This document shows, in pieces, positions 36,260 to 47,970 of a stretch of 64,000 bases of DNA; position 1 is the first letter of the stretch, and each line of letters starts with the position of its first letter. Source of the DNA: Spongilla lacustris (lineage: Eukaryota > Porifera > Demospongiae > Spongillida > Spongillidae); assembly GCA_949361645.1 (NCBI GenBank), contig OX442426.1, positions 2,538,673 to 2,602,672 of the forward strand, written 5' to 3'. Under the pieces are notes generated by a model. The model saw nothing but the letters and a program-made list of their open reading frames with translations. It was not told the origin of the DNA and made no database searches. Position numbers and translations under genes: made by a program.

Positions 36260-38462
36260 ATATAAGACCAAATGCATTGTAACAATACAAAGGAGAAGAC
36301 CAATTATGTTTGAATTGTAAAGCCTTATGCTGGATTTCTTCCCTCTCATGAGTCTGTGCCACAATCTCCTCCAAAATAGTACAGTTACCGGAGCATTCAT
36401 GTACAATGGAAATTGAACACCTGATGTTTAGTGCTGAGGTAGTGAAGATACAGTTACTTAGATTGAGTAGAGGGCAGTTGTGGTCATTTTTAAGATGGGT
36501 CCATAAACGGATGCCATATGCTCTCAAATCCTTGAACCACACACAAAGCAGCCCCAGTGCTGCCTGAGAGTGTGCAAACAGCCATTCATAGTCCATACTG
36601 CATCTATTTACACAAGGAAAATCTATTAACGTCCACATTTGTAGGATTTAGAGTACTGACCTGATTGTAAGGGGTCACCAGTTCAACAAACACACACTTG
36701 GTGTCTGATTTCTGAAAATAAATGACCACCATAAATAACTCTCTTATTCACACCTCGCCTGTAAACATAAACACAACATACAGGGACATACATGTAGTAG
36801 TAAGATATGTAGTTATACTGTTAACAGTGCATCAGAAGAGCTATAAATTCCGTAGCCGGGGGGCAATATCTAGGGGGTATGGGAAAATGCTGTAAACTCC
36901 CATATTGAGGTTTGGGGTAGAGCCCCAGAAGCTCTGCACAGTACACAATTTGGTTTCTTATCCAGAAGTGCAACAAAAGGACACATGAGTGTAATCCAGG
37001 TCTTGAGGGGGTTTCGTTCGGTTTGATGTGGGAGGAGAGTGTAGGGTGAGCACTTTAAGCTTCACCAACAGTGTTTGGGGTGGAGCTCTAAAAGCACTAC
37101 AGCTTAAGTAATGAAAGCTTTGAAAAAACAGGGAGGAAATGCCCAAAGTCCCCCCTCATCCTCATGGATCTGCTGATGTCTTCACCCACTAGTATATGGA
37201 TGTGTACATACATTCACATACCATCCTTGGTGCTCAATTTGGTAAATACCCTTATTGCTATTGAGCTTTTCAGTTGGAAAGTCACAAAGGGTGTGTTGAA
37301 TAAAAGATGACTGAAAAATTCTTCTTAGTCCGCCACCACACCTACATGTATTATGATAAATATAAACTTGCAGGATATATATACCTATATACGTACCTTA
37401 TCTCATCATTGAGATATCCATCATGGCATTTGTAGTGTAATTGTTCAAGCACTGCAAAGTGTTTGGTGATATCCCGGCTAGGTGCAAGCCTGTTGCTATA
37501 AATGTTACAGCCTCGAACCTTTGAGTTAAATGATTCGCAGCTGTGATAAATCAGTCATCTTTTGGATATCATCAATTCATGGATAGAATTTACTGTTTAG
37601 CACTAAATGCAGACGAGCGACCAAATGCTAAAGAATCAGGTGCACCTTCTGCTTTTGCAATGATTCTGGCATATACAGAGCTCTACATCACTGACAAATG
37701 TTTGGCACAGTTCTTGATAATGATCTTCCAATGCAGGGGTAAACATATTGCAGTATGCCAGCTGAAATACCTATACTATTATTACAAACACATTTAGTTG
37801 GAAGTGTCTATATTACCTTGGACAAACTCAGCATCACCTTTTCTGCCCTTCATTCAAATAAGGACCCATGATGAATGGTGCCATTTGTGCCCAGGCCTTG
37901 AAATCACGTCCAGCAAAAGATTTATAGTATGTGCAAACATTTCCATACATTTTAACTCGAAATCCATAGGTGTTCACATTTCTGTCTTGAAGACATCTTT
38001 GGCATCAGATCCTTCAACACTTATTGCATAGACCAAGCGCAATTGTGTGTAGTATGAGAAACAAACATGTCATGAAAAATGAGGTTGCATTAAAGTCATA
38101 ATCTAAAGTACCCTGCTGTATGCCCTAACAATAATATTTTGTAATAAAGATATAAATCACAGGCTGACAATGGCTGTTCCTCACAGGTAAAGATTAATGG
38201 GAAGTTCCAACATTGGGTTAGGAACTTCCTTGATGCCAAATAACTTCCCCTCTCAACTCAGATTGATCTGGGCTTTCAAACCGGTAAGACTACAAAACAA
38301 AATGTGTTATCAAAAACCATAAACATTTCCAACATCACACTTACCAGACAAAATCGGCAGTATTTGTATGCAGCACTACCAAGATGATATAGAAGCTCTG
38401 CAGCTCTTGGATTGTTGCATATGATGTGTAACAATGAGGCCACTACGACAACAATTTCATTT
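36260..38462 (-). pseudogene. Degenerate transposase-like gene (CACTA/TNP2-like?)
   Basis: Minus-strand fragments in consistent order resemble one large transposase. First is IICNNPRAAELLYHLG followed by AAYKYCRFC (38450-38330), then FELKCMEMFAHTINLLLD (near 37950), then CESFNSKVRGCNIYSN and RLAPSRDI (near 37500). The last is a C-terminal piece containing LRAYGIRLWTHLKNDHNC and SISIVHECSG (36640-36260). The HESFNS-VR-YN-APSRDI and PRAxE-YCR motifs recall TNP2/CACTA-like transposases of invertebrates (from memory). Frames change several times and stops interrupt, so the copy is dead. It is cut at 38462, where it abuts Gypsy RNase H. Confidence 0.45.
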
Positions 38463-41080
38463 TTCCTCTCGAGGCAGTAGCTTTCTACTATAGTATGTGA
38501 CCGGGTGCTCTTCACCGTCTCCACCCACTTGTCTCAACAGAGCTCCAATATCCTGTCCGGATGCATCTGTTTGCAAAAAGGTAGGGAGAAGTCGGGAGAT
38601 CTCAAAATGGGCTCACAACATAAATTGCCTTTCAGTTGGTTGTAGGCACCATCACACTCTTCAGTCCACCGCACATGATTGGGAGCGTTTTTACTCATCA
38701 AATTGGTCAACGGGGCAGCAATTTCAACATACTCTTGGATAAAGCCCAGTTAGTCCGAGGAACGTTCTTGCATTGACCTTCGTGGTGGGTACCTGAAACT
38801 GTTTCACTGAATCAACCTTGGAATGCTCAGGCCGCACGAGCCCCTCCCCTACCTCATGACCAAGGTATGAGCATCGTGACATCGGTAGTTGACACTTTTT
38901 CTGCTTCACTGTCAAATATGCTTCCCTCAGCTTCAGCAGTACTCGTCTATGGTGTGACAGGTGCTCCTGCCAACTTGGCTGAAAATGACCAAATCGTTAA
39001 GGTAGGCAGCTGCATTCCTACCAGTAGGCTGTCCATCATCCTCTGGAAGGTTGAAGGAGCTCCCTGTAATACAAAAGGCATCCTTTGGAACTGGTATAGT
39101 CCAAAGGGAGTCCTGAATGCCGTTTTTGGTTGGGCTGCCTTCTCTACTGGGACTTGCCAGTATCCCTTGGTGAGGTCTAATGTACTGATGAACCTTACTG
39201 ATCATCAACACAGGGCATTGGATAAGCATCAGTCCTAGGAGCACTGTTACATGTAAGTCTACAGAAATCAATGCAAAATGCAGTGCTCCGTCTTTCTTTT
39301 TCACCAGCACTATACAGTCACTTGAGGATTTTTCTATGATGCCATACTTCTCCATCTCCTCCAGCTCCTTCTTAATGGTGTCCCGATAGGCGTGAGGTAA
39401 ATGATATGGTGGTAACCTCACTGGTTTCGCGTCTCCAGTCTCGATTTTGTGTTCTAGCAACTCTGTCTTGCCCGAAAGTTTGCTCATTACATCTCCAAAT
39501 TCGGCCCTTAGTGCATCCAGCTCTCCCCTCTGCTTTTGTGTTAACCATTCGTTGATCTTCGGTTCCCCAGACTCCTCCTCCTTTCACAATGGGATTTCTT
39601 CCCTGTCTTCCATTTCTCCAGCTGCTAGATACACAGTTGTAGAAGTATTCGATCCCTCTTGACATGGAATATTTGCTGCCGCTTCTTCTTGTCACTCATG
39701 TCAATTTCATATGTCACCGGTGTAACTTTGGCCTTGACATAATAAGGCCCTTGCCATATTGCCATATGCTTGTTGGCCACAGTGGGCAGCAGAACTAGCA
39801 CCTGGTCTCCCTCCGTGAATTCTATCTTCCTCGCATTCTCATCATACCATCTTTTCTGCGTCATCAGTGCTTCCTTGCAGTTTTCACTTACCAGCTCCGA
39901 CAGCTTTGAAAGCTTCTGCTGTACCGTCAAGACATAGGACACGACGCTTTCACCACTACGCTTGCTAGCCTTCCAGGTTTCTTTCAGGATGTCAAGTGGC
40001 CCTCTTACATGTCTTCCATACATCAATTCGAATGGGGAAAAACCTGCGGTACTTCCCAGTAGGCTTTTGAAAGCAGATACGGTAGTAGTTTGTCCTAGTC
40101 TTTCCCCTCCAGTGCAGTCTTGCGAAGATCCTTTCGACCAGACCATCTGGCTGTGGGTGGTAAGGGCTGGTTCTTATTAGTTGTATGTGCTACAGGTTGT
40201 ACAGCTCCGCCAATAATTAGGACATAAAGTTTGTCCCTTGGTCCGTTAGGATTTCTCTCGGTACACCCACACGTGTGAACATAGTCACCAGCTCCTCTGC
40301 CACATGCTCGGCATCAACTGTCTTCATGGGTATTGGTTCCAGGTAGCGAGTAGCATAATTGCACACAACAAGTATGTGCTTGTTTCCTGTGCTCCGTTGC
40401 GGCAAAGGTCCACCAATATCCATGGCAATCCTCGTAAACGGCTCCTTGATTACAGGTAATGGAACTAAGGGTGCTCGAAGATTCTTCACTGCTGAATGTT
40501 TCTGGCACTGCTCACAGGTTCTGCACCATTCCACTACATCTTGATACAAAGCCGGCCAATAGAATCTTTGCAAGATTCGTTCGACTGTCTTTCTCTTTCC
40601 CAAATGCCCTGCAAGTGGTATCTCATGAGCCAACCTGAGAACCATTAGTTGCTTGATGCTGAATTCCTCTCCTTCCTCTCGTGGGTGCCAATGACGATAA
40701 AGCAGACCATCTTCGTAAAACCAGTAGTTCCCAGCTTTTGATGGTTCTTCGGGGACTCTCGTACAGCTTCCAGAGTCTCATCCTCCAGTTGCATCTTCAG
40801 CATGTCCTTCCCATCAACTCCCAGTTCTCCTTCCTCAATGTTAATCTCCACTACTTCTTCCTTCAGGCCGGGGTATTGGTATCCTCTGGCTGTTCATGTT
40901 CAGCTACCATCTTTCTCACCAACCCATCATCTTTGGGTCCTTTAGGTCCAGGAAACAACTTTTCCTTGACCTTTGTCACAGTTACTGGTGATGCACTCTC
41001 TTCCTCTTCCCCCTTCCTTTTGGTTTCAGCCCGCGTTGTAGCTGCCATCACCAGTTCAGCTGAGAATATCTCTTCCAAGT
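38462..41080 (-). pseudogene. Ty3/Gypsy-type pol relic with integrase before reverse transcriptase
   Basis: On the minus strand from 41080 downwards: a charged linker (TRAETKRKGEEEE), then the integrase HHCC finger (HEIPLAGHLGKRK ... CRTCEQCQ, about 40640-40510) and the integrase core with MDIGGPLP and LTDQGTNF carrying the two aspartates. Next is the integrase C-terminal region (39960-39640, EGDQVLVLLP). After this comes the start of reverse transcriptase (VRLPPYHLPHAYRD, IVLVKKKDGALHF, about 39430-39260), its thumb (YLGHEVGEGLV, 38870) and RNase H (LQTDASGQDIGALLRQVG, 38560). Frameshifts and stops occur in most segments. No protease, gag or LTR is recognised, and the 3' end is lost at 38462. 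Integrase upstream of RT matches the gmr1-type Gypsy lineage and not the standard Gypsy order. Confidence 0.75.
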
Positions 41081-41761
41081 AGCACTGACTAGCTTCTTCA
41101 TTTTGTTATAAAAACCACCTATCGAATCAACGATTGATTTGTCAGCTAAATCAAGCAAAAATCCATTGCTGAAATTACGAAGAGATTTCACAATTGATTT
41201 CCCCTTAAAATACACTGAAAAATCATACTTAAATCAATGACCGATTTATTAGCTGATTCTTTTTAAAAATCAATTGTAAAATACACTGCAAAATCATATC
41301 CAGATCATACTTTTTGATTCGACTAACGATTCATTGTCTCGCGATTAACAACAACAGAACAATAATCGTCAGTCAGTCAAAGCAGGGGTCAGAGCTGTCG
41401 TCTGGATAATGACTTCCTTCTGTGGGTGCTGTGATGTTGCAAGATGCCCGGGCTTTTTGTATGGTTATCAAGTGCCTTTTCTTGTACGCTAAGAGCTCTT
41501 AGACTTCATCTATACTGGATGCAGTTCGACTTCATTAAGCGGCACAGCCTCTATGGAAGCATGGAGCTTCTTGATGGCATCGATGTCGTCGTCTTTAATC
41601 ACTCCAGCGGCAATTGCTACCTTAACAGCTTTGTCATGAGCAGCCTGGTGATGAGTGATATATAAATATCCTGTGCAAGAGCACATGACGTTGACTTACC
41701 AATGTGATGCGACTTCGCTTAAGAGACAAAGCGCCTTTGCCTTCTCTTTTCCAGGTCTTCT
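41081..41761. other. AT-rich gap without recognised gene
   Basis: Two copies of a segment related to AAAATCATA-CTTAAATCAATGA and AAATACACTGAAAAATCATA lie at 41195-41310, with many ATCAATG/GATTGA words in both orientations. This is compatible with a decayed AT-rich transposon end. A plus-strand frame at 41444-41665 shows no motif. Confidence 0.4.
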
Positions 41762-42510
41762 TTAATTAGGGCCATACATCTCTTGGAGGTATAGTAGTCC
41801 TAAATATTCATATAAACTTAATCACATGTGGTCTGTGACAAGAACACATCTTACCTTTACTCTCCTTTCTATCAATTGATCCCGAGGCACTGAATGCTTG
41901 ATGGATCTTGACAGAATTCACTAGCTTGTCTTGTAGCTCCCTTTCGAGTTGGATCCAAACTTTGTCCTTCGTACAATCGCTGAGCTCACTGGCGTGCTCA
42001 TGAAATGCATCTTGAACTGCTGCTTTGCATGTTTGAGTGCAAGGTGTGCATTTCTGTCAGTTATTTAGCATAGTGTCACTTACTAGTGGCATGAAGGTTA
42101 GCACGTTGCTCCTAGGTATTTTTACAAACAGCTTCGTTTCACTCTAAAGAAAAAAAAATTACTTCTCACGATCGGGCCGGTATATGGGTGCACACTTATG
42201 CTCAGTCCTTTGCATTTGTTCTTCTAGAACATCTATGCGTTCAAATAACGTATCTAGCTTACTTTGGTACGCAATGCTGCATCCGATGTACCACTTTGCC
42301 TGGACATGAAAGCGCTTAAGCACGTACAGTGCAGGGACGCCGGAAGGTATAAAGCATTGGTCCGGCAAATTAATAAATAATTAGGTGGGTGCTTTGCTCA
42401 CGGAAGCAGTTCACCAATCTGAAGAATGCATCAAATGATTCATCATTTCGCATTAACTGATGTGTTTTTACAGACAACTCGGCCACTGATTGCCCTTCAG
42501 ATGCAGACAT
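41762..42510 (-). CDS. Candidate small five-exon gene, unknown function
   Basis: A minus-strand model with compatible phases: 42510-42415 (MSASEGQSVAELSVKTH...), 42299-42196 (coiled-coil-like, LDTLFERIDVLEEQMQ), 42141-42084 (ETKLFVKIPRSNVLTFMPL), 42053-41855 (CTPCTQTCKAAVQDAFHEH ... RELQDKLVNSVKIHQAF) and 41799-41762. Donors after exons 3 and 4 (GTAAGT, GTAAGA) are strong; the acceptor of exon 2 is weak. The product is about 160-170 residues, helical, with a CTPCTQTC cysteine cluster. The last exon has two open readings: the phase-compatible one gives a short tail, and another gives a basic RRQRR-ending tail. I do not recognise a family. Its position inside a transposon-rich region makes either a small host gene or a transposon accessory gene possible. 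Confidence 0.4.
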
Positions 42511-42689
42511 TGACCTGGTTTGTAGTTATCAGTGATTTTAAGAATCTTCATACTGCATAGGCGGCAGAAGGTTATATTGATTGGTCAGGCCATATGAATA
42601 ATTAATTTATGCCACACCCGCACACTATAATTTATAATGCATTCAAATCAATTCATAACAAGATGGTGAATCAATTAAAGTGACCAAAT

Positions 42690-44230
42690 TTTTGTTGTCT
42701 GGATTCATTTGCACTAGCAGACTCCTTTGTGATGTCAGTGAGATCAATCGAATCCGCAAGCTCCTTGCGGACGTTTAAAATCATGACATGATTCAGGCAC
42801 TCCTGCGTCATTGTGGATCGTAAGATTTAATTCGACACATCGCGCTGAAGGATCACTCACTTAAAGAGTTTGTAGCAGGCATAACCATTACAAGTTTCAT
42901 GATGTTGATCACTTCGTTCAACAGTGCTTTTTTTGCAGTAGTCAATTGCGCAAGATATTTTCTCACATCAAAAATATTGGACATTTTCTCTTTCATGTTG
43001 ACTGAAAACGTTTGCAATTGAACCTTTAAATTGGCTTCGTGTATGTCTGCCCCATAGATCCCAACCATGTGAGTCAATGCCGTTTGCTGCATTCACTAGC
43101 AAGTTCTCTAGACACTGGTACGCCTTGTATCCAGGCTGATCAAACCTTCTACCAATGGTCTCAATCAACATATTAAGACCTTCAAATTAAAACCTGGCGA
43201 AACCTCTCCTTTGCCATAGAATGAAATTCTGCAGGCGCATCTCCATCCTCGTAACGTAGGGGTCTCTTTCGTTGGCGTGGCAGTTGAGGTGCACCGACAT
43301 TCCGCTCTTGTGCCTATGCATGTGTTGACCCTATCCCAAAAAAACATTGAAACTGTCATCAGCTCTGAGAGATCGAAGAGTGGTTACTGTCATAGTAGCG
43401 ATCACTGGCCCCTCAGCTGCTGATATACTACTATGCTGTAGAGCCCTGCTAAGATTATCAGTATGCTGCAGCAGCAACTCTCCTAGAACTAACCCATAAA
43501 AGAAGTCAAGCAATGTCATTTCAGCAGCTACACCTCTGATCCGAGCAATCATATCAGTGTCTTTGACAACACTACAAGCATGGTCCCACAGCTCAGCCAA
43601 AACAGAGTGATTTTCTATGATGTTCTTCATCGATTCTGCACGAACTGTCCACCTTGTGGGACACAACACTCGAATACCAGGACATTCAGGTGCTAACTCA
43701 TCTTTAATTTGGTGAAATAAATACTCCTTGCGAGGGGAGTACTTGACTAATTTTGTTATTTCATGAGTAATTTCCAATGCAGACTTCATCAGTTTACACT
43801 TTTGCAAAGTGTCACTTGCTGCCAAATTTAACGAGTGGCCATAGCAATGGGTATATAATGCACGGGGTTCAACATCAAGGATTTGCTTAGCAACGCCAGT
43901 TCTTATGCCACTCATACTCGAAGCACCATCATAGCACTGACCACGAACCTTGCTCATTGATAGTTTCAAGCGAAGCAATACATCCTGGATTACGGATACA
44001 ATGGTTCTAGCTTCAGTGGATGGCAATGAGTGTAGACCTATGAATTCTTCATGTGCATCGAGTTCATCATTCACCCATCTCAAAGTAACCACCATCTGTA
44101 TTATAAATAAAGTTATGAATGAAAGTAGTATGCATCGTATATGTGTGATCTATATACCTGCTCATGATTAGCAAGATCAGTTGACTCATCTAGCAGTATT
44201 CTGCAGCATGAAGACTAGCATTCAATACGT
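42690..44230 (-). pseudogene. ZMYM1/DUF4371-type hAT-like transposase relic, copy A
   Basis: The minus strand encodes CRILLDESTDLANHEQ (44215-44158), a small intron, then a 254-residue frame from 44095 containing GQCYDGASSMSG, THCYGHSLNLAASD and LCPTRWTVR. These are standard blocks of ZMYM1-like, DUF4371-containing hAT-type transposases. Past 43340 the homology continues in other frames (PQLPRQRKRPLRYEDGD, RFDQPGYKAYQCLE). It ends with the hAT dimerisation remnant LVMVMPATNSLSE (42860), whose continuation is shifted by one base. Several single-base indels and stops make the copy inactive. It shares about half its residues with the fragment at 45330-45790. Confidence 0.75.
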
Positions 44231-44404
44231 TTAATGCCATCAATTTGAGCAGTTCGTTCTGGATATCGTGACTCGTGTATTTTCCATTCTTTCGTTGCAG
44301 CCATGAATGAAGCTGCTTGTGCATGTAAAATTGTCCAGGCTAAACTGTTTAGCCATGGGACAGGAGTGATGTGGTGGTACTACCCTCTAATGAGGGCAAT
44401 TATT

Positions 44405-44720
44405 TTATGAGACCTTTTGCATGTGACTGTGTATGCTTGTCACCTCTTTTGGGCTGATATCTGGGTAGGCTATATGTACATGTAAGCTTTCATCATGTGT
44501 CTTCCATTGGTATACATTTGTGGAGCTGTAATATGGTGTAGCTCTGCTCATCACCCGTTTGTACAAATTCACAACAATAGAGGGCCGGGTGGATCTTGGT
44601 AAAGGCAATGCTGAAGACGCTATTCACACGTTCAGAAAATTCTGTACACTTATATGATGGCCTTTTTCTCTTTCCTGTAGCCACCAAAAGGCTTCCACAC
44701 ACTCTGCAGCGTTGCTGGAC
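44405..44720 (-). pseudogene. Zinc-binding module relic (RAG1-like N-terminal type?)
   Basis: The minus strand reads CRVCGSLLVATGKRKRPSY, then KCTEFSERVNSVF and KIHPALYC. After one frame change it continues as MSRATPYYSSTNVYQWKTHD. The spacing C-x2-C ... H-P-x4-C followed by a Trp-containing VYQW-H segment is a recurring module in invertebrate RAG1-like hypothetical proteins (from memory, not searched). Together with the RING block at 34194-34628 it could derive from the same gene type. The frame break and short length point to a dead copy. Alternative: an unrelated zinc finger of another transposon. Confidence 0.35.
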
Positions 44721-45329
44721 CTTATAGTTGTGCGGATCGATTCAACTACGTATGTACTGTGACCGGATTGAATAACAAACTATGCCGATTATTCATAAAA
44801 AACACATTCGTGATTTGTGTGCTGAAAGATGTGACACTTTCTAAACCATGTGTTTGCCTATTGTGATGCTCTTTCTCGATGATGCTACGTCCTGACTTTC
44901 TTGGGAATTTGCCTGGCGTCCGCCTCATAGGCTTGAACTTACCCCCTTCCCTACGGCAATGGTGTAAAAGTAGGATGTGCATTTAAAGGAAACGCAACAA
45001 AGCGCTTGCGCATATGAGATACACTTACCTACGATGAATGTCAAGATCAAAGAACCATGTTTTGCTCTAAATGAAGTATGGATATGGCTCGCTCAAAAAG
45101 TACCATTGATAATGAGGTGTGTATTATAGTTCCAAAACCATTTATGGTATTGTTATAATTGTAACCTAGTGTCCAGTCGCAAACTACTGTGGCATACGTA
45201 ACTTAATTGCGATTGATTATTGGTTAATAAACAATTAATGATCATATGAATATTTAATGAGCCCAGGCCCAAGATTGGTCAGGCCATGGCCTGGTCGGCC
45301 TGACCGGTTCCGCCACCACTGTACTGAGA

Positions 45330-45790
45330 TGAAGGCCAAACAAAAGATTGAAAGTATCCATCTGTGCCTGGACACCAATTATTCTGCCTTTGATATCTGG
45401 GTCAAGCCTTGTCTCAAGACACTCTTCCCATAACTGCTTTAGTGTGATGTAGTGTTCAAGTATGCTTTCAATAGCATCTCCTCTAACTGTACACCTAGTA
45501 GGGCACAGTGCTCGAATGCCTACACTGTGCACAGTACTGTCATCATCTGTGACATTTTCCACTCTGATGCGATCAAAGGCAGCATTCTGTTTAGGTGAAT
45601 ACCTAATCAACTTGCTTATTTCAAAAGCAGAATCCATAGCATCTTGGCAAAGTTTTGATTGTTTTATGCAATCACTCACAGCAAGGTTAAGAGCATGCCC
45701 ATAGCAATGGGTCAAAATAGCTTTCTTCTCCTTAGCTTGTATTTGGGTTGCAACACCATTTTTACACCCTGCCATGTTGGAAGCACCATC
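45330..45790 (-). pseudogene. ZMYM1/DUF4371-type relic, copy B (truncated both ends)
   Basis: The minus-strand frame encodes AILTHCYGHALNLAVSDC, LIRYSPKQNAAFDRIR and IRALCPTRCTVRGDAI, clearly paralogous to copy A (THCYGHSLNLAASD, LCPTRWTVR). Homology stops suddenly near 45330 after NLLFGLHLS and near 45795 at GASNMAGC. The frame is intact within this piece. The conserved Trp of PTRWTVR is Cys here. Confidence 0.7.
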
Positions 45791-45801
45791 ATAGCATATG
45801 G

Positions 45802-46787
45802 CCGGGGTACTAAGAGAATGAAAGCAAAGGATCGCTTGACAGTGTTGCTATGTGCAAACGCTACCGGTACTGTGAAAATATCTCCTGTTGTTGTGGGGTC
45901 AGCTAAGAAACCGCGTTGTTTTACAAATGAGCGGCCATGTCTTCCCTATTTTTCCCAATGCAACGCTTGGTGTGACAAAGCTATATTTAGGAGGTGGTGG
46001 CATGAAGTATTTTTACCTGAAGTTCATAATCTAACACCAAAACCTATTGCACTTATATTGGATATTTTTAGTGGCCATGATGAAGGTTGTGCAGATCCCC
46101 TTCAGCAAGTAAAAATATTTAAACTGCCTCCTAATGTTACAAGCATTTACCAATCTTTAGATCAAGGCATAATTGCAGAAGTTCGGTATAAGAGTAGCCT
46201 TTAATCCAGACTTGTTGAAACTGATGAGGATATCAGCAGGCTCCAATCTTTAGCACAGCAGCTTCCTGCAGGAAGTGCAGGTTTAAAGTATGGTGCTCCA
46301 CCACATGTGGGAGCCTACTTAAAGATGCACTGGACAACATCTCCTCCTCATCCATTGCAGCTTGCTGGAGGCACTCTCGATGCCTTTCACTAGTTCAGTT
46401 CAATGATGCAGCAAGTAGCAGTGAATATAATATGTGCATTGAAACCAATGCACTGGATGATATGTGCAAACAGCTGTGTAGTTTGAAGCTTACTTCAAAT
46501 TGCTTGCATCGATGGGGTTACACACTCGTAAAACTGACCTGAAGAATTCTTGTATGTCAATGCTAGCTAAGTGGATGCATGTTCAAGAAAGTGAGGGCAT
46601 AGATGTAGATGAAGAAGAGGCAGTGGTTGAAGATCAGTCAGAGCTACAGACAGAGGATAAGGTGTTACATCTAACTAATTCTCTGAGGCATGTGAATGAA
46701 TTACATTTAGTTGGTGTGAAACTTTTAATGACAAAGTTAATGGCAACTGCTAGACAATTGTGTTTGTATCTGCATGATTGCATATAG
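45802..46787 (+). pseudogene. Tigger/pogo-type transposase fragment
   Basis: The plus strand reads GTKRMKAKDRLTVLLCANA, ISPVVVGSAKKPRCF, IFRRWWHEVFLPEV and IALILDIFSGHDE, then IFKLPPNVTSIYQSLDQGII. These are the DDE_1 core blocks of Tigger (Tc1/mariner superfamily) transposases. The usual LLxDNxxGH is changed to LDIFSGH. The N-terminal CENP-B-like DNA-binding region and first catalytic Asp are missing because the fragment starts at the junction with ZMYM copy B. Stops occur at 46202 and later. A C-terminal piece (46500-46787, acidic) is readable in another frame. Confidence 0.75.
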
Positions 46788-46849
46788 TTTTTTTATTTTC
46801 CCTTCATCTTACATGTAGTTACTGAACTATTAAGTTTTGCAAGTTTTTT

Positions 46850-47440
46850 TCATTGTACATTACATTGTCATACAAATGACCAATTCTACGACATGTTGCA
46901 AATGCATGATGGTGTGAGCATAAAGAAGACCACACTGTACCTTTTGTGTTGTGCTTTTCAGCCTTGCACAGCAGAAAACTGTGTACTAAATGTATGGACG
47001 CGTACTGTACTGTTTTAGATTAATTTTGTGTACTGTGTCACTGTATGGTTCCTACACATGTAAAACAAGCAGCATTACATGTAGCTTATATCCAGCCTGA
47101 CCTGATCGTACTCCACAGACATTTATCCACAATGTCCATCTGCCTCAATGAGCCAGAGACCTGAACGCAATTGATCTTGTTCTCCGTATGAATGGTTGGC
47201 AAAGCTGTCCTAAATATAATCTGGTGGCTCGTTTTTGACATGTAATGCTGCAGCTACAATTTATATGGTACCATACACACTTATCATACCAAATCACCAT
47301 ACCCATCGAAATGTTGCATATGTGTGATTGTGTGAGCATAAAGAAGACCATCGCTCCACACACCTCTATACCTTTTTGTTGTGTCGCATGCTTTTCATCC
47401 TCGCATAGTAGAAAATGGGTGCTCAATGACAAAACTATCA
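46850..47440 (+). repeat. Diverged tandem duplication after the Tigger fragment
   Basis: A segment at about 46895-46985 (ATGTTGCAAATGCATG, GTGTGAGCATAAAGAAGACC, TTGTGTTGTGCTTTTCAGCC) recurs at about 47310-47410 in modified form. The copies are about 410 bp apart. Nothing coding is seen. Downstream to 47820 I find no gene. Confidence 0.6.
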
Positions 47441-47834
47441 TGGTATGGTGAGACTGAGATAACTGCAATCCTCCCTTCCCTTAACATACCAAATTTAGTT
47501 CAGAACCTTGCAGTGAGACTGCAGATATTACAGGTACATATTTATTAATGCATACCTACTCAGGTCCTTTCAGCCGGATGTGTTACATGGTCATATGCCC
47601 AACCAAGGTGCGTAACCAAGAGAACAATTGTGTATCATCAAGAAAGTGAACACGTGAGGTGAAATTGAAGGAACAGTGTACTGTATAGTGAAAGTTTCCT
47701 TCTTTGGGTTGAGTACTCAGGTTGTGTCAATTCCTCCAAAGCAAAGGTTGAAGCGCTTATTCTGACTACAAAGTATAACGTACACGTAGTAGCGAAGGAA
47801 ATGTAATATTAGAAATGGGGTAATAGCCGTACGA

Positions 47835-47970
47835 GATTTCGAAATCACGGAGATTTCGAAATCAATTTCAGATTTCTGTTTGATTTCCGGTGATTTCTAG
47901 ATTTCGAGGTGATTTCCGTGATTTCTATATGATTTTCGGTTTTCCGTGTGATTTCCAGATTTCCGACTGC
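47835..47970 (+). repeat. GATTTC-rich array, left of ULP1 element
   Basis: Irregular tandem words of the type TGATTTCTAGATTTCGAGG and GATTTCCGTGATTTC, more than ten GATTTC cores in 135 bp. It lies on the 3' side (minus-strand sense) of the ULP1/PHD transposon ORFs. A similar array is at 53360-53575 in the same orientation, so the pair is direct, not inverted. Confidence 0.8.
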
